DNA from: Adineta vaga
Taxonomy: Eukaryota > Rotifera
Assembly: GCA_021613535.1 (NCBI GenBank)
Contig: CP075493.1
Location: 17,856,001-17,920,000, forward strand
Direction: 5' to 3'
DNA: 64,000 nt
The notes below the pieces were generated by a model. The model ran no database searches. It worked only from the letters and a program-made list of their open reading frames with translations, and was not told where the DNA came from. This document shows, in pieces, positions 11,766 to 22,738 of this stretch; the stretch's first letter is position 1; the number at the start of each line of letters is the position of its first letter. The position numbers and the translations under genes were made by a program.

Positions 11766-12392
11766 TCATTTGATCTTTTTTTTTGAATAATCATTTCCTT
11801 TCGATAAATATTGATGAAATTCTTGAATAATTTGTTCAATATTAACAATATAATATTCATATAAACGATATTTTGGAATTTTTTCATCGATTAAATAAAA
11901 TATTTTTTAATTAATTCAAATTGATTTTGTAGTATTTCTTTTGAAATATCTTTCGATAAAAGTTTATCTTCATTCTTCATAAATATCACGAGTAAATTGA
12001 ATTAATATTGAATCAAATAAAACAGCTGATTTTAAATATGGACTATTAATTAAATCATATGTTATTTCAGGATAATTATTTATTAATGGACAATCAATAG
12101 CAACATGATTATAAACAAGATCACTTATTGAGAAGATTTTCCATTTCAAATAAATATCTTTTATTAAATTTTCAATTTGTTCATATGAACAACGAAATAA
12201 TGAATTTAATTTATGATAATCACGTATTGAATAGGATGAATTGGATATATTTGAAAGACTTCGTATTGGAGTAAAATGGAGAAAATTATAACCACTATGA
12301 TATGATACTTCAAGACGTGATAATCATTGTGATAATGGACCTAAACATTTCGATAAAATTGTTTGACATGTTATGGAATTTTCATTTAATAC
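11766..12392 (-). pseudogene. AGL: Glycogen debranching enzyme fragment (decayed)
   Basis: Reading the minus strand from 12392 gives the N-terminal glucanotransferase region of a eukaryotic glycogen debranching enzyme: TCQTILSKCLGPLSQ, SGYNFLHFTPI, YSIRDYHKLN, ISDLVYNHVA and NSPYLKSAVLFDS, in the order known for human AGL (CLGP, SGYNMIHFTP, DVVYNHTA, NSPHLKPA). Further on, KYRLYEYYIVNIEQ matches the later KLKLWEFFQVDV segment. It is not functional: a TGA replaces the expected Trp after LSQ, further stops follow the EE after FTRDIY, and the rest of this large enzyme (about 1,500 residues) is absent. It sits inside the hAT element, which suggests transposon capture of a host gene piece followed by decay. 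Confidence 0.8.
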
Positions 12393-13829
12393 TTTATTTT
12401 ATTCAATTATTTTATTTTTTATTTTTTTTCATCTCGTCAAATTCAGTTTGATCTAAAACAATTGATTTGTTAATTATTCGGTAATAGAATCCAAATCGAT
12501 CGTAATAAGAAACACAATTGTCATAGACGAGAATTGGCTATTCTGTCTAATGCTAATATCGTATAAAGTAATTATTTCTTAGAAATAAATACTTGAACTG
12601 TCATACAGATTTAATCATTTTATTGTCGATAGTATTAATTGAGAAAAATTGTTATTACTATCTAAACCTTTATCATAAAATGAAAACTGATGATTTTCTC
12701 TCTTAACTTTTGATTATTCCATATTATCAAGCAAGTTATCATTTTTCTGTTTTGAGAATTTTATCTTCTATTTCGATGACGCATTATGATGAGTCATTCT
12801 TTTCTGTGGTGTAATAAATAAAGACAAATTTGAGTTGAGAGATCATATTTCTTTTTTTTTTACATTGTTTTGTAATGAATCACAAAGAATAAGACGAACA
12901 CTGTCCTCAAAAGAAGAGAGTTAAAGACTACATAATATACTGATTGACATGATGTTCATCAAATATTAAGTTATTATATGAGATTCCTTTTATTATATAA
13001 TAAGCATTCAGTCACTTCCGCTGAACAATTATCGAAGAGAAATTTGCTATGAAAATTTTGATTATCTTAATAGATATGAAAACCATTCACTATTTTTCCA
13101 ACATAATGAACATTTTCAATCAATTCTTTTAGTCATTTGATGATAAAATATGTTATCAATTCCGTTGGAAATTTAATCCCGTACATATAATTTCATTCTT
13201 CTGGACACTTTCAACCATAAATAAACAATATTCATCATCTCGAACTATGATTGATCAACTTGATATTCCTGTATATCCTTTATACTCGCTTCTGACCGGT
13301 CCATTTTCTGGCTTCGAACTCTGATTGGTCTGTTTTATTATCTCCAATTTCTGATTCGTCGAAGTACTAAATCGAATAATTCTTGTATGTATAATCTTCA
13401 AATTTTTAACTCTGGTCCCTCCCCTCGGCATGGTCCCATTCTACTCTTAGTTTTTCATGGTGCGGGCAGTTTTGAGGAAAATGTTTTATTGACCTTTGAC
13501 CCCCCTCTCCCCCCCCCCCCCCACTCGACCTAACCCCATCCTACCCTCAGTTTTCAATGTTTTAGGCAGTTTTGAAGGAAATGTTTTTTTGACCTGCCAC
13601 AAACATACAAACATACAAACAAACTATTTTCACTTTTTTTCACATACACCCTCCTTTCAGTCGAAGGAACAATCAAAATTAACTAATGAGAAAAATGAGC
13701 AAAATAATTTTAAAGACAAACATATTACTAATATTACAATAACAAAAAATAGAGAGGAATACGAAAGAAATAATTAAGAACGAATTGATTTCAGAAGCTT
13801 ATTTTATCCTTTAAAAAACATACATGTAC
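12393..13829. other. hAT interior without recognised gene; short duplicated block
   Basis: Mostly AT-rich sequence without supported coding. Between about 13425 and 13600 two copies of a block of about 100 bp lie in tandem. Each contains CCCATYCTACYCT, CAGTTTT and a TTTTTTTGACC-like end. They are separated by a run of C (about 13507-13522). Confidence 0.45.
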
Positions 13830-14620
13830 AAGTTGAAAAGACATTTCGAGTATTAAACTTTTAAATTCGAGTATTCGAGTATTAAACTTCTTCGAGTATT
13901 AAATTTATTCTTCGAGCATTAAACTTCTTCTTCGAGTATTAAATTTATTCTTCGAGTATTAAACTTATAAATCTATAACTCGAAGATTCGAGTTTTCGAG
14001 CTTTAAACTATTAAACTTATAAATTTATAAGTCGAAGATTCGAGTATTCGAGTTTTCGACTTTTAAACTTGTAGAGGGTGAGGGTGTGGGGTGCTATTAG
14101 TGAGGGGACTCTGTGTGATGGTGCTCTCAGTGAGGGTGTGGGGGTACTCGGTGTGAGGGTGTTCTTAGTGAGGGGACTCTGTGTGAGGGTGCTCCTGGTG
14201 AGGGTGTGCGGGTACTCTGTGTTAGGATGCTGTTAGGGTGAGGGTGGGAGTGGCGCATGAGCGTGCTTTGACTAGGGGTGAGAGTAGTACTCAGCGCGGG
14301 GGAAAGGGAGGATCCTTTGGGTGTGGGTGCGGCATGAGAGGAGCGGGTGCAGCGTAATATGATAGTTTAGCAGGAAGGGCGATTTTAGAGCGCAACGTAA
14401 AAAGGGGTACTCCCAGTTGCTACAGTTTTCAAGCTCCAAACTCGAATACTCGAATCTTCGACTTATAAATTTATAAGTTTAATAGTTTAAAACTCGAAAA
14501 CTCGAAGCTTCGAGTTATAGATTTATAAGTTTAATACTCGAAAACTCGAATACTCGAATTGTAGATTGATAAGTTTAATACTCGAAGAAGAAGTTTAATA
14601 CTTGGATCGAGTTAACGATT
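13830..14620. repeat. Palindromic AT repeat arms around a G-rich minisatellite
   Basis: The left arm (about 13850-14070) consists of repeats of TTCGAGTATTAAACTT and variants. The right arm (about 14430-14615) is the inverted counterpart (AAGTTTAATACTCGAA and variants). Between them, about 14070-14360 is strongly G/T-rich on the plus strand. It is built of imperfect units of about 30 bp such as GTGAGGGTGCTCTTAGTGAG, with GTGTGGG words. The block is inside the hAT element. Confidence 0.7.
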
Positions 14621-15622
14621 TCTACACTACTCTTAAAAAAACACTTAACGAAAGATTTTCATCAGATAATCATAAAGAAAGAATATATTACTAGTTCTTT
14701 TATAGAATAGAACATTTCGACGAGACAGCAATTATGCATATAAAAAATATAGCAAATACCTTCGATAGGCTATTTAATTGATTTACTTTCCAACCAATAA
14801 GACTATCCAACGTATCATAATATTTCATCTAAGAGATATCATGATATTTCGTTGATAAGTACAATCAATAAACAGATAACTACTTAATGTCAGTGAGCTC
14901 GGTGTGACTGAAATCTTCAGTGCACCGAGAGGATCAGTGCATCACTGATATACTGAATCAAGGTACGGTGTTTCAGTGCTGTCGGTGTGCGCTGCCGTCA
15001 CCGCCGGTGTTCGTCGGTGCTCAGTTAGTCAACACCGCACATCCCTATCACCAACTTTAAAATCGCTTTCGAGTCAAAACATTGTTTAATAAATGTAATT
15101 GACCATGCTGATTCAGAATATCACGGTCTCTACGGCTAATTCTATCACAAAGATCCGGTTCTCTAAAAACCGGGGCTCTGGAAAATCAACTTTTTTTCCA
15201 CATGTTGTTTTTTATAATCCCAGGTTATAGAGCATATCAAATTATGTATGTATCAACATGTATTTCTTTCTTGGAAGAGTGGACTCTAAGAAAAAAAAAA
15301 ACTTTTGTACTTTTATACGAAAATCCTTTGGCATGCATCCCTTATACGAAGTTGGACGACTGTATGTCTTAGGAAAAATCGATACGAAATAGAAACAACT
15401 CTTGTTTTAGAGACAACTCGATATGCTCTATAACCTGAGATTATAAAAAACAACATTTCGAAAAAAAGTTGGTGTTCCAAAGCCACAGTTTTTAGAGAAT
15501 CGGATCTTTGTGATAGCATTAGCCGTAGAGATCATGTTATTCGGAATCAACATGGTCGATTACCTTTAGTGGACTGTTTTGAATCGAAGGCGATTTAAAA
15601 GTTGGTGACCTCCTCTCGTCAG

Positions 15623-16267
15623 TATTGAATTGCGAACAAAATAGACTTTACTTTTTCAAAAACTCAACCTTAATTTTTTTCGAAAATTTCTCGGGGTGAA
15701 AAGGTCAAAAAATGAGTTTTACTGGATCCTTATAAAAACCATAGCATTTTATTCATGATTCGATGCTGAGGATCATTGTATAGTTTTTGTGAAGTTTCTT
15801 TCTTTACCTAGCCTGGAATATGATTTTGTGGCAAAAAGGTGAAATTCTCCGACGGACAATACTATCTATCTCTTATTCGACCAACCTAAGCTTACTAAAA
15901 GTAACCTGATATTCTAAAAGCTTGTATAGAGCTGTGTAACCTCTATATACAATATTTTTATCCATATTGTTTTGTTTCGCAGTGAAGCGCCAAACTCTCA
16001 GGTTCCCCTGAAAAAAAAAGAACTACCTGAGGTGTTCTATAACGGGTGATATTCTTTTCAATAACCGCTTTCCGTAGAAAAATATTAATAAAATTTATAC
16101 CGATATTAGAACGAATTAGTCTCTATATACATTACAAATTTCAGGAAGTTTGCATTTATCGATGAGGAGATACGGGTCCTACAATTCGACAAAATGAAAC
16201 TCTGTAACGCTTGCTATACGTTATATGCATCAGTATCTTCACAATAGCTTCCCAATATTAATAGGTA
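15623..16267. other. Intergenic, nothing recognised
   Basis: No gene, repeat end or target-site duplication could be supported between the foldback element and the next minisatellite element. Confidence 0.4.
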
Positions 16268-17400
16268 CACTGAAAAAAATATCCGCATAGTAATCTACCC
16301 TTGCCCTTAATAACTTTGTCAATCAACCTTTTAAGCGTTTATTTCAAAGTTATCAATCCTTTTAGGGTTGAATACTCCAAGGGTTGAGCACGGGATAAGT
16401 TTATCAAAGTTGAAAGGGTATATGAAAGTTGCTTAAGAGTTTCTTATCAAGATAAGAGTACTTTGTATAACCTATATGAGTAGATTATTGTACGCGTACA
16501 AAAAAAGGATATTTCATTATTCGATTCTGGATTGATTATATTACTTTCGATTTAAATGGGTATGTCACTCTACTTTTCTGAAAATAGCACAGTATTTCTT
16601 GGATAACTCGACTATTATTCTACGCCCATGGGTAGATTATACTATGATTTCTTTCGAAAGGTTTAGTACAGTACGTATAAGGGTTGATTCATCTACTTTT
16701 CAATCTAAAAGGTTTATTATTGTACGGAAAGAGTTTTGCTTTATACAAATTGTCATCAAAGATTTATTATTATCCAGTGAAAAACTAATTTATGTATTTC
16801 TTCAGGATTGCAATACATTTCATTTAGTCTCATGATTGTTAGAATGTCTTTTATATGTTGGCTGAAGTTTATTATTCTACATACAAATATTGATTCTTCT
16901 ACTTCTTCATATAAAAAGGTTTATTACTCTACCTAAATTGATTTAGCATTCTACATCTTATTATATAAGTATTTATCATTCAACTGTAATTGATTTAGCA
17001 TTTAGTTCTTTGTAGGAAACGGTTCATTAGTGTACATGAATTGATTAAGTATACACATCCTTTGTGCAAATGCAAAAGAGTATATTACTCTACCTGATTT
17101 GGTTTAGAATTACACATATTGCTATGAAAGGATTTATCATTCCACCATAATTGATTAATCATTCAAAATCTTGGTATGAACAGGTTTATCACTCTACCAT
17201 GATTGGTTTAATGTTCTACTTATTTATATAAAAGGGTATATTACTCTACTTGATTTGGTTTAGTATTCTGCGTATTCTTATAAAACGGCTCATTACTCTA
17301 CACATATAGGTTGATTGTAATATACTTTCTCCGAGAAGCCTTTTATTACTCTATCTCTACACATAGATTATTTTATATATTTTTTAAAAGTAGGTTGATA
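16268..17400. repeat. CACTGAAAA element with about ten 52-bp minisatellite units (array 1)
   Basis: The left end reads CACTGAAAAAAATATCCGC and continues TACCCTTGCCCTTAA. This is the same end as the element at 48340-49065, in opposite orientation. After about 250 bp of unique sequence comes a degenerate array anchored by TTTATTACTCTAC-like words at about 16868, 16920, 16970, 17022, 17078, 17130, 17182, 17234, 17286 and 17340, a spacing of mostly 51-53 bp. No matching right end was found. Confidence 0.6.
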
Positions 17401-17803
17401 TTCAGAATTCAACTCTATTCTTTTCCAGTCTATATTTCAAACGTGAATGGGAAGTAATTATCAATACATGTACATCAAAACAGAAGAAATGTAAAATGAA
17501 TTTTTATTATTGTTTAGAGAACATCTTTGATTAAGAATAATATGAAATACATAAGAAGCTTTTTGTTAGGGCATCTTTTATAATGATTGAAATATTTTGA
17601 GCCGCTATCACCATCTATCAAATTGTTTTACTATTAGATGAATTATAAATAGTAACTATAGACAATTGAATACAATACATCTTTCAGTGGCTTTGTTGTG
17701 TATAGAATTGTTTATCCCTTTGTATTCTAACAACTATATCGTCCGTCGATACATACAGAAGTTTTATTTTCAGAATTTCAAATAATACTTATATAATTCT
17801 CAA
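17401..17803. other. Upstream region of the first SAMD3-like gene
   Basis: AT-rich DNA with no supported feature. It should contain the promoter of the gene starting at 17804, but no promoter element could be recognised, and the corresponding region of the second copy (above 47796) is not visibly similar. Confidence 0.4.
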
Positions 17804-20800
17804 ATGATGAATTGGTCTTGTGAACAAGTGATTCGTTGGTGTAGAACTTTTATCGATCATGATTCGATTATATCTCGGATTGAAGGTCAGTTTATTTTTA
17901 TTTATTAGAAAAATGCATGATATTATCATTTGTTGACGCTGGTTCTATGTATTTAATTTTAATTTAATCTTTCGTATTTTACATTAGAAATAGATATCTA
18001 ATAGAATATAACTGCGATAGTGTTTATATTTTTTCGATCTGATCTTTCTTTTAATTCTTTTTCTTTTCACTAAAGTAGAAGCGCGCATCTATATAATATA
18101 GTAGATTTAAATAGTTCGTGGCTTTTGTTCATTGGTTAGTATTAGTTATCAACTGTTTATTTTATCCTTATTATTATATAAATAATCGTAAACTAGAATA
18201 TCAAATAGAAACCGATAAATCAATTCATTTCGTAATTGATATTTTATGTCATCATACATATGTCCGCTTTGCTTGACGGATCGAAAGTTCGCCAGCTTTG
18301 CTAAAATGTTCAAACACATTACACTTTATCATCAAAATGAACCGAATTTCCAAATAGTATGTGATTTACATAACGCATGTGGTGTTCGCTACCGCACTTA
18401 TGCTGCTTATAAGTCACATATATATCGAAAGCATTTAATTGAATTACATTCTACAGAAAAATCCAATAACAATATATTTTCAACTAATGATCAACAAAAG
18501 CAAAATATGAATTTTTATATGGAAAACGATTCATTGAATACTGACGACAATGATGCATTATATTTTAATGATGATCCAGAAACAGTAGCATCAAATGATT
18601 ATATATCTCAGTATACATCATCATTTTATTCAAGTAATAATAGTGAAGAAACAATAGTTTCTATTAAAGATATCAAAAAATCGTTTGTTTCATTTATTCT
18701 ACAATTACGTGAAGAATTTTTATTACCAAAAAATGTTACGAATATTATTGCTACATATATTACTACATTATTATATCATATTGAAATTTTATCTGGTAAA
18801 GAAGCATTTGATTATCATGTGCATAGTCATTCATTTACATCATCATCTTTTCAACATCAAAACACCAAAGTAGTTCAATTTGATCAATTGATACATCTTT
18901 TGAACGATATACGCTACGCAGTTGAGTCCATAACAAAGAATGAATACCAATTTATCAAACACTGTAGTGAATATTCTGATTTTGAACCTGTTGATGAAAT
19001 TGTTGTATCAGCTCCTAATGAAACTTTTGATGCTGGATATTTTATTCCTATCGACAAAACGTTATCTTCAATGTTGAATTGTCAACCATTATCTTTTAAT
19101 ATACTTGAAAATATTCATCAACAACAGTTAGCAACTGAATTAGATGGTGATTTAATGTTCTCAATTAGAAATAGTTATCACGGTTTAAAATTAGATGATG
19201 ATCATTTATTACTTCAGTTATATATTGACGACATCGGATTAACTAACCCTTTGGGGTCAAAACGTGATCAACATAAGATGTCAATGATATATTTCACACT
19301 TGAAGACGTACCTGATCAATATAGATCAAGAATGGATTTCGTCCAGTTGGTTGCGATTTGTGAAAGTAGAATTTTGAAGGTATGAGCCTCATTAAAAACC
19401 CGATAATAAATAGTTTTGTTAATGAGAATTTTCTTTTGTTTTGAGCAAACATCAAATAAATTTTTCCTTCGAATAAATCGTACTAATTTACTTTCGTGAA
19501 AAAATGAAAATATTTGTTACTATTGTTTCATATAATACACTGAAAAAATGTAAACTTTACTATCCATCTTAAAAACAACGATACCATACTATGCTACATT
19601 TATTTTATTTGGATTTTTTGAGGACAATGTCAAAGCAAGACGATTCTTCGAACCAATCATCAAGAACTTGAACCACTTACAGCTGCACGGTCTTGTGATT
19701 AATGGTTTTCATTTTAAATTTACATTTTCCACTGTTGTAGCGGATAATTTGGCGGCTAACTGGTTAGGTGGGTTCCAATCGTGTTTTAACAATGGCTTTT
19801 TCTGTCGAAGATGCTATATTAATTATGCAGAGAAAAGCTTACCAATTACATTGCAACAGATTAAAAGTCGTTCAATTATTGATCATGATCAACTAGTTAA
19901 AGATATTTTAAATGATCCTAATCAATCTTCTCGGATGGGCGTTGTCGGTCAAAGTCCATTAAATGATCTTATTGGTTTTCATCCAACAACATCATTACCG
20001 GGAGATTGTATGCACGATTTTCTAGAAGGAGTATGCCCATTGGTGATAATGGCTCTCTTAAAACAAGCTTCAGCAATGCGTCTTATAACCTATGGTAGGA
20101 AGTAATTTTTTATTTCGGAATATTGTATAAACGTCTATCGAAATATCTAGTCTAGATTCTGTTGTAATTCAATTTAAATTGATTAATTTTAATCATCTTA
20201 ATTTTTATCTAAACAAATTATTTTATGAGAGAGAGAAAAGAGTAAATAATCGATTGAGATAACATTATCAAATTTGAATCAATTTGAATTATTTTCTATA
20301 ATTAGTTCTAATATCTTTATAATTTTTATTGAGAAATATATCAAGAATTCTTGATATAATGCATTTGGTATTTTTTTTTCATTTTCTTTCCGATTTCATA
20401 AGCTTGTACAATAAGGAACAGTTGCTCTAATAGGTATACGAATTTCTGTTGTGGTGAAAAATTTTTTTAAGACTACATTTTTCTTTTCCACATGATCATA
20501 CTTTTTTCTTCTATAAAATTACCGACTTAACTGAGCAAAATAATTTCTTGTTAAATTCTTCAAAATTGATTTACCTTGAGTATCTTCGAGCAGATTATGT
20601 TGAAACATTTTCATCTATAACTGATTAGAATTGATTCACTTTTGAATAATGATATATTTTCATATTAAAAGAAGTACAATAAATTACATCCTGATATTCG
20701 TTTAACAATAAATATCGCCTATCGCAACATATTATATGTTTTCTTTCATCTTTAAAGCTCGTATTCAAGAACGTATGGACAATTTTCAATATGGCTATTT

Positions 20801-21313
20801 TGATACCAGTAATCGACCACCACCTATTCAAGTGAAACATTTACAAGCTGAACGTGTTGTTGCGACGGCTTGTCAAAAGTTGTGCCTTTTCAGGCTTTTC
20901 CCGATTATTTTCCATGACTTAATCGATCACTTGCAATCTTTTATGGTTTACAAAATTCTTCGTGAAATACTAGATCTCGTTTTATCATGTCCGTTCAGAA
21001 AAAGTTGGTTGCCTGTTCTTAGTGATTTATGTTTAGCATTTCACGAGAATATGTTACTACATTTTCCCAACAAGATTTCACCCAAAGCTCACTTCGTTCG
21101 AGAATACGAACGAATCATTCATGATTATGGTCCAGCTACACGACAATGGTGTTTACGATATGAATCTCATCATGCTTATTTCAAAAATATTTCAACCAGA
21201 ACAAATAATTTTAAAAATACTCCAAAAACACTTGCAACTCATTTTCGACTGAAACAGTGTTTAAAATTTATTCGTTTTTCAAAACTTCAAGATTGTTATT
21301 ATGCAATAGGAAT

Positions 21314-21482
21314 TGTCACGGCATTTTGCCGTGATATCTCATGAGTCAAGGCATTCCTTACTCATGTGTATATGATTCCTGAGTCATGTATACATGAGCA
21401 AGGATATATATACGCGCTTCGCTTATGCTTGAGGGTGTCTTCCCTATTGTATTCTCTTTGATCACAATACATACTCATCACA
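21314..21482 (+). repeat. 5' LTR
   Basis: 169 bp with TG...CA ends. A short hairpin CACGGCATTTTGCCGTG sits at the very start. TATATATA near 21402 could serve as the core promoter; this is inferred from position only. Confidence 0.93.
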
Positions 21483-21559
21483 ATGGTGCACTGGCCGGTC
21501 TACTGTAACCACTGAACAGTAGATCCTCCACATCAAACAATATTGGTCTCCTCTACTAT

Positions 21560-22738
21560 ATGATCCAAGAAGAAATACGTCAAGCTCGAGAACGTGCTGC
21601 CAAACAAGCTGATCAACGTGACCAACGCTCCGAAGCCCGCAACCAAACAATATCACGTTCTACTTCAACTACTTCCAAACCAACAAAAAATCTTTCAGTA
21701 TCTTCTGAACTTCAAACTCCACCACAACATATTGTATCTCCAACTCCTGTCCCTGCTGCTATTGAATCAACTATCGATATTTCAAATAATAATCTCCAAT
21801 TAGAATCCATCAACTGTGGTACAGAATCGCTTCTCTCTCATAACACTACTCAAAACCACAACGAAATTATAAATATTAAGCCACCTGTCGAAGTCAAACA
21901 CGAATCACTAGATTCTCCTATGGATTCCCATCAATCCAAAGCCATAATTGATAGTATTCCAACTTTTTCTGGAAATACACAAGAAAACGTTAACGAATGG
22001 TTAGAACTCGTCTCCCTCAAATTTGATATTCTTGGATATGATCAAGCACAGAGACGTCGTTTTATACCACAATACTTGACTGGAAATGCTGTTAAGTGGC
22101 ATCTAGCTCATCGTGACGGTCTTGCCAATTGGAATGAATATACAACAGCACTCACTGCTGCATTTCCTCAGACAAATGTCACCTCACGTGATATGAACCT
22201 GCAAAACCTATGTAACCGCAAACAACAACAAACAGAACCATTTGTTGACTACTACGCTTCTATGCTTGAACTTTGTCGTCAACATGATCCAGACATGGCA
22301 GATGTCCAAATTGTGGACTGGTTAAAAGCTGGTATGAAGAACTTTCTATATGAACGTCTTCAAGGTGAAGATTTTACCACACCTCAACTTCTCTTGGCTC
22401 GTGCTCAACGTCTCGAATTGGATCACGCTGTTCTTCAAGCTCGTAGAAATGGTTATGATTCTTCCTCATTTACTACTCCCAACAATACAACATCTGAACC
22501 AATGTATTCTACTTGGCATGACAATCCATCATCATATCAATCTTTTCCCAATCAATCTGTCATGCCATCGTACCCATCACCATTAATGTCTACTCCTGTT
22601 CCGTACCACACAAACACATTTACATCTCGTACAACATCATCACCTCGTTCGCGTTCATCACGCCGTCCTATTATATGCTACACCTGCAATCAACCTGGTC
22701 ATATCTCTCCGCAATGCCCATTACGCCCAAAATACTAA
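21560..22738 (+). CDS. gag: Gag polyprotein of the LTR element
   Basis: The 392-codon frame starts at an ATG 78 bp after the LTR. The N-terminal about 120 residues are charged and low-complexity. The middle has a retrotransposon-gag capsid core (FSGNTQENVNEWLELV, then WHLAHR and the later FVDYYASMLELC). The C-terminus has a basic Arg/Ser segment and one CCHC zinc knuckle, CYTCNQPGHISPQC, near residue 372. Gag would form the particle and bind the RNA. The frame overlaps the protease frame, which starts near 22675 in the -1 register, consistent with ribosomal frameshifting for pol expression. No stop or frame break is visible inside gag. Confidence 0.9.
   Translation: MIQEEIRQARERAAKQADQRDQRSEARNQTISRSTSTTSKPTKNLSVSSELQTPPQHIVSPTPVPAAIESTIDISNNNLQLESINCGTESLLSHNTTQNHNEIINIKPPVEVKHESLDSPMDSHQSKAIIDSIPTFSGNTQENVNEWLELVSLKFDILGYDQAQRRRFIPQYLTGNAVKWHLAHRDGLANWNEYTTALTAAFPQTNVTSRDMNLQNLCNRKQQQTEPFVDYYASMLELCRQHDPDMADVQIVDWLKAGMKNFLYERLQGEDFTTPQLLLARAQRLELDHAVLQARRNGYDSSSFTTPNNTTSEPMYSTWHDNPSSYQSFPNQSVMPSYPSPLMSTPVPYHTNTFTSRTTSSPRSRSSRRPIICYTCNQPGHISPQCPLRPKY

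Larger units (their letters stand above)
10127..15047. mobile_element. Non-autonomous hAT-type transposon carrying gene fragments, 4.9 kb
   Basis: The ends are TAGGGATGTGCG at the left and its inverted counterpart CGCACATCCCTA at the right. Both are embedded in longer, partly matching subterminal repeats that share CACCGGCGGTGACGGCAG and GAGCTCACTGACATTAAG. The flanks carry an exact 8-bp target-site duplication TCACCAAC at 10119-10126 and 15048-15055. An 8-bp duplication and a YAGGGRTG-type end are hallmarks of hAT elements. No hAT transposase was seen inside. The interior instead holds an intact small ORF (11071-11517), a broken glycogen debranching enzyme fragment (11766-12392) and an inverted repeat around a G-rich minisatellite (13830-14620). 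The subterminal repeat on the right is longer than on the left by about 65 bp. Confidence 0.85.
10105..15622. mobile_element. Foldback element, about 590 bp, split by a hAT insertion
   Basis: The outer ends are CTCACGAGGGAAGGTCACC at the left and, inverted, CTGACGAGAGGAGGTCACC at the right. After the left end comes CACCAAC, then the inserted hAT element. The foldback resumes at 15056, and almost all of 15056-15622 is a long imperfect palindrome centred near 15310. Removing the hAT and one copy of its duplication leaves about 589 bp. The same terminal motif bounds the palindromic element at 42496-43122, so they form one foldback family. No open frame of consequence is present. Confidence 0.7.

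Noticed and set aside
19535-19560. Another CACTGAAAA element end (ACACTGAAAAAATG)
   Set aside because: Similarity stops after about 12 bp and no 52-bp array follows.
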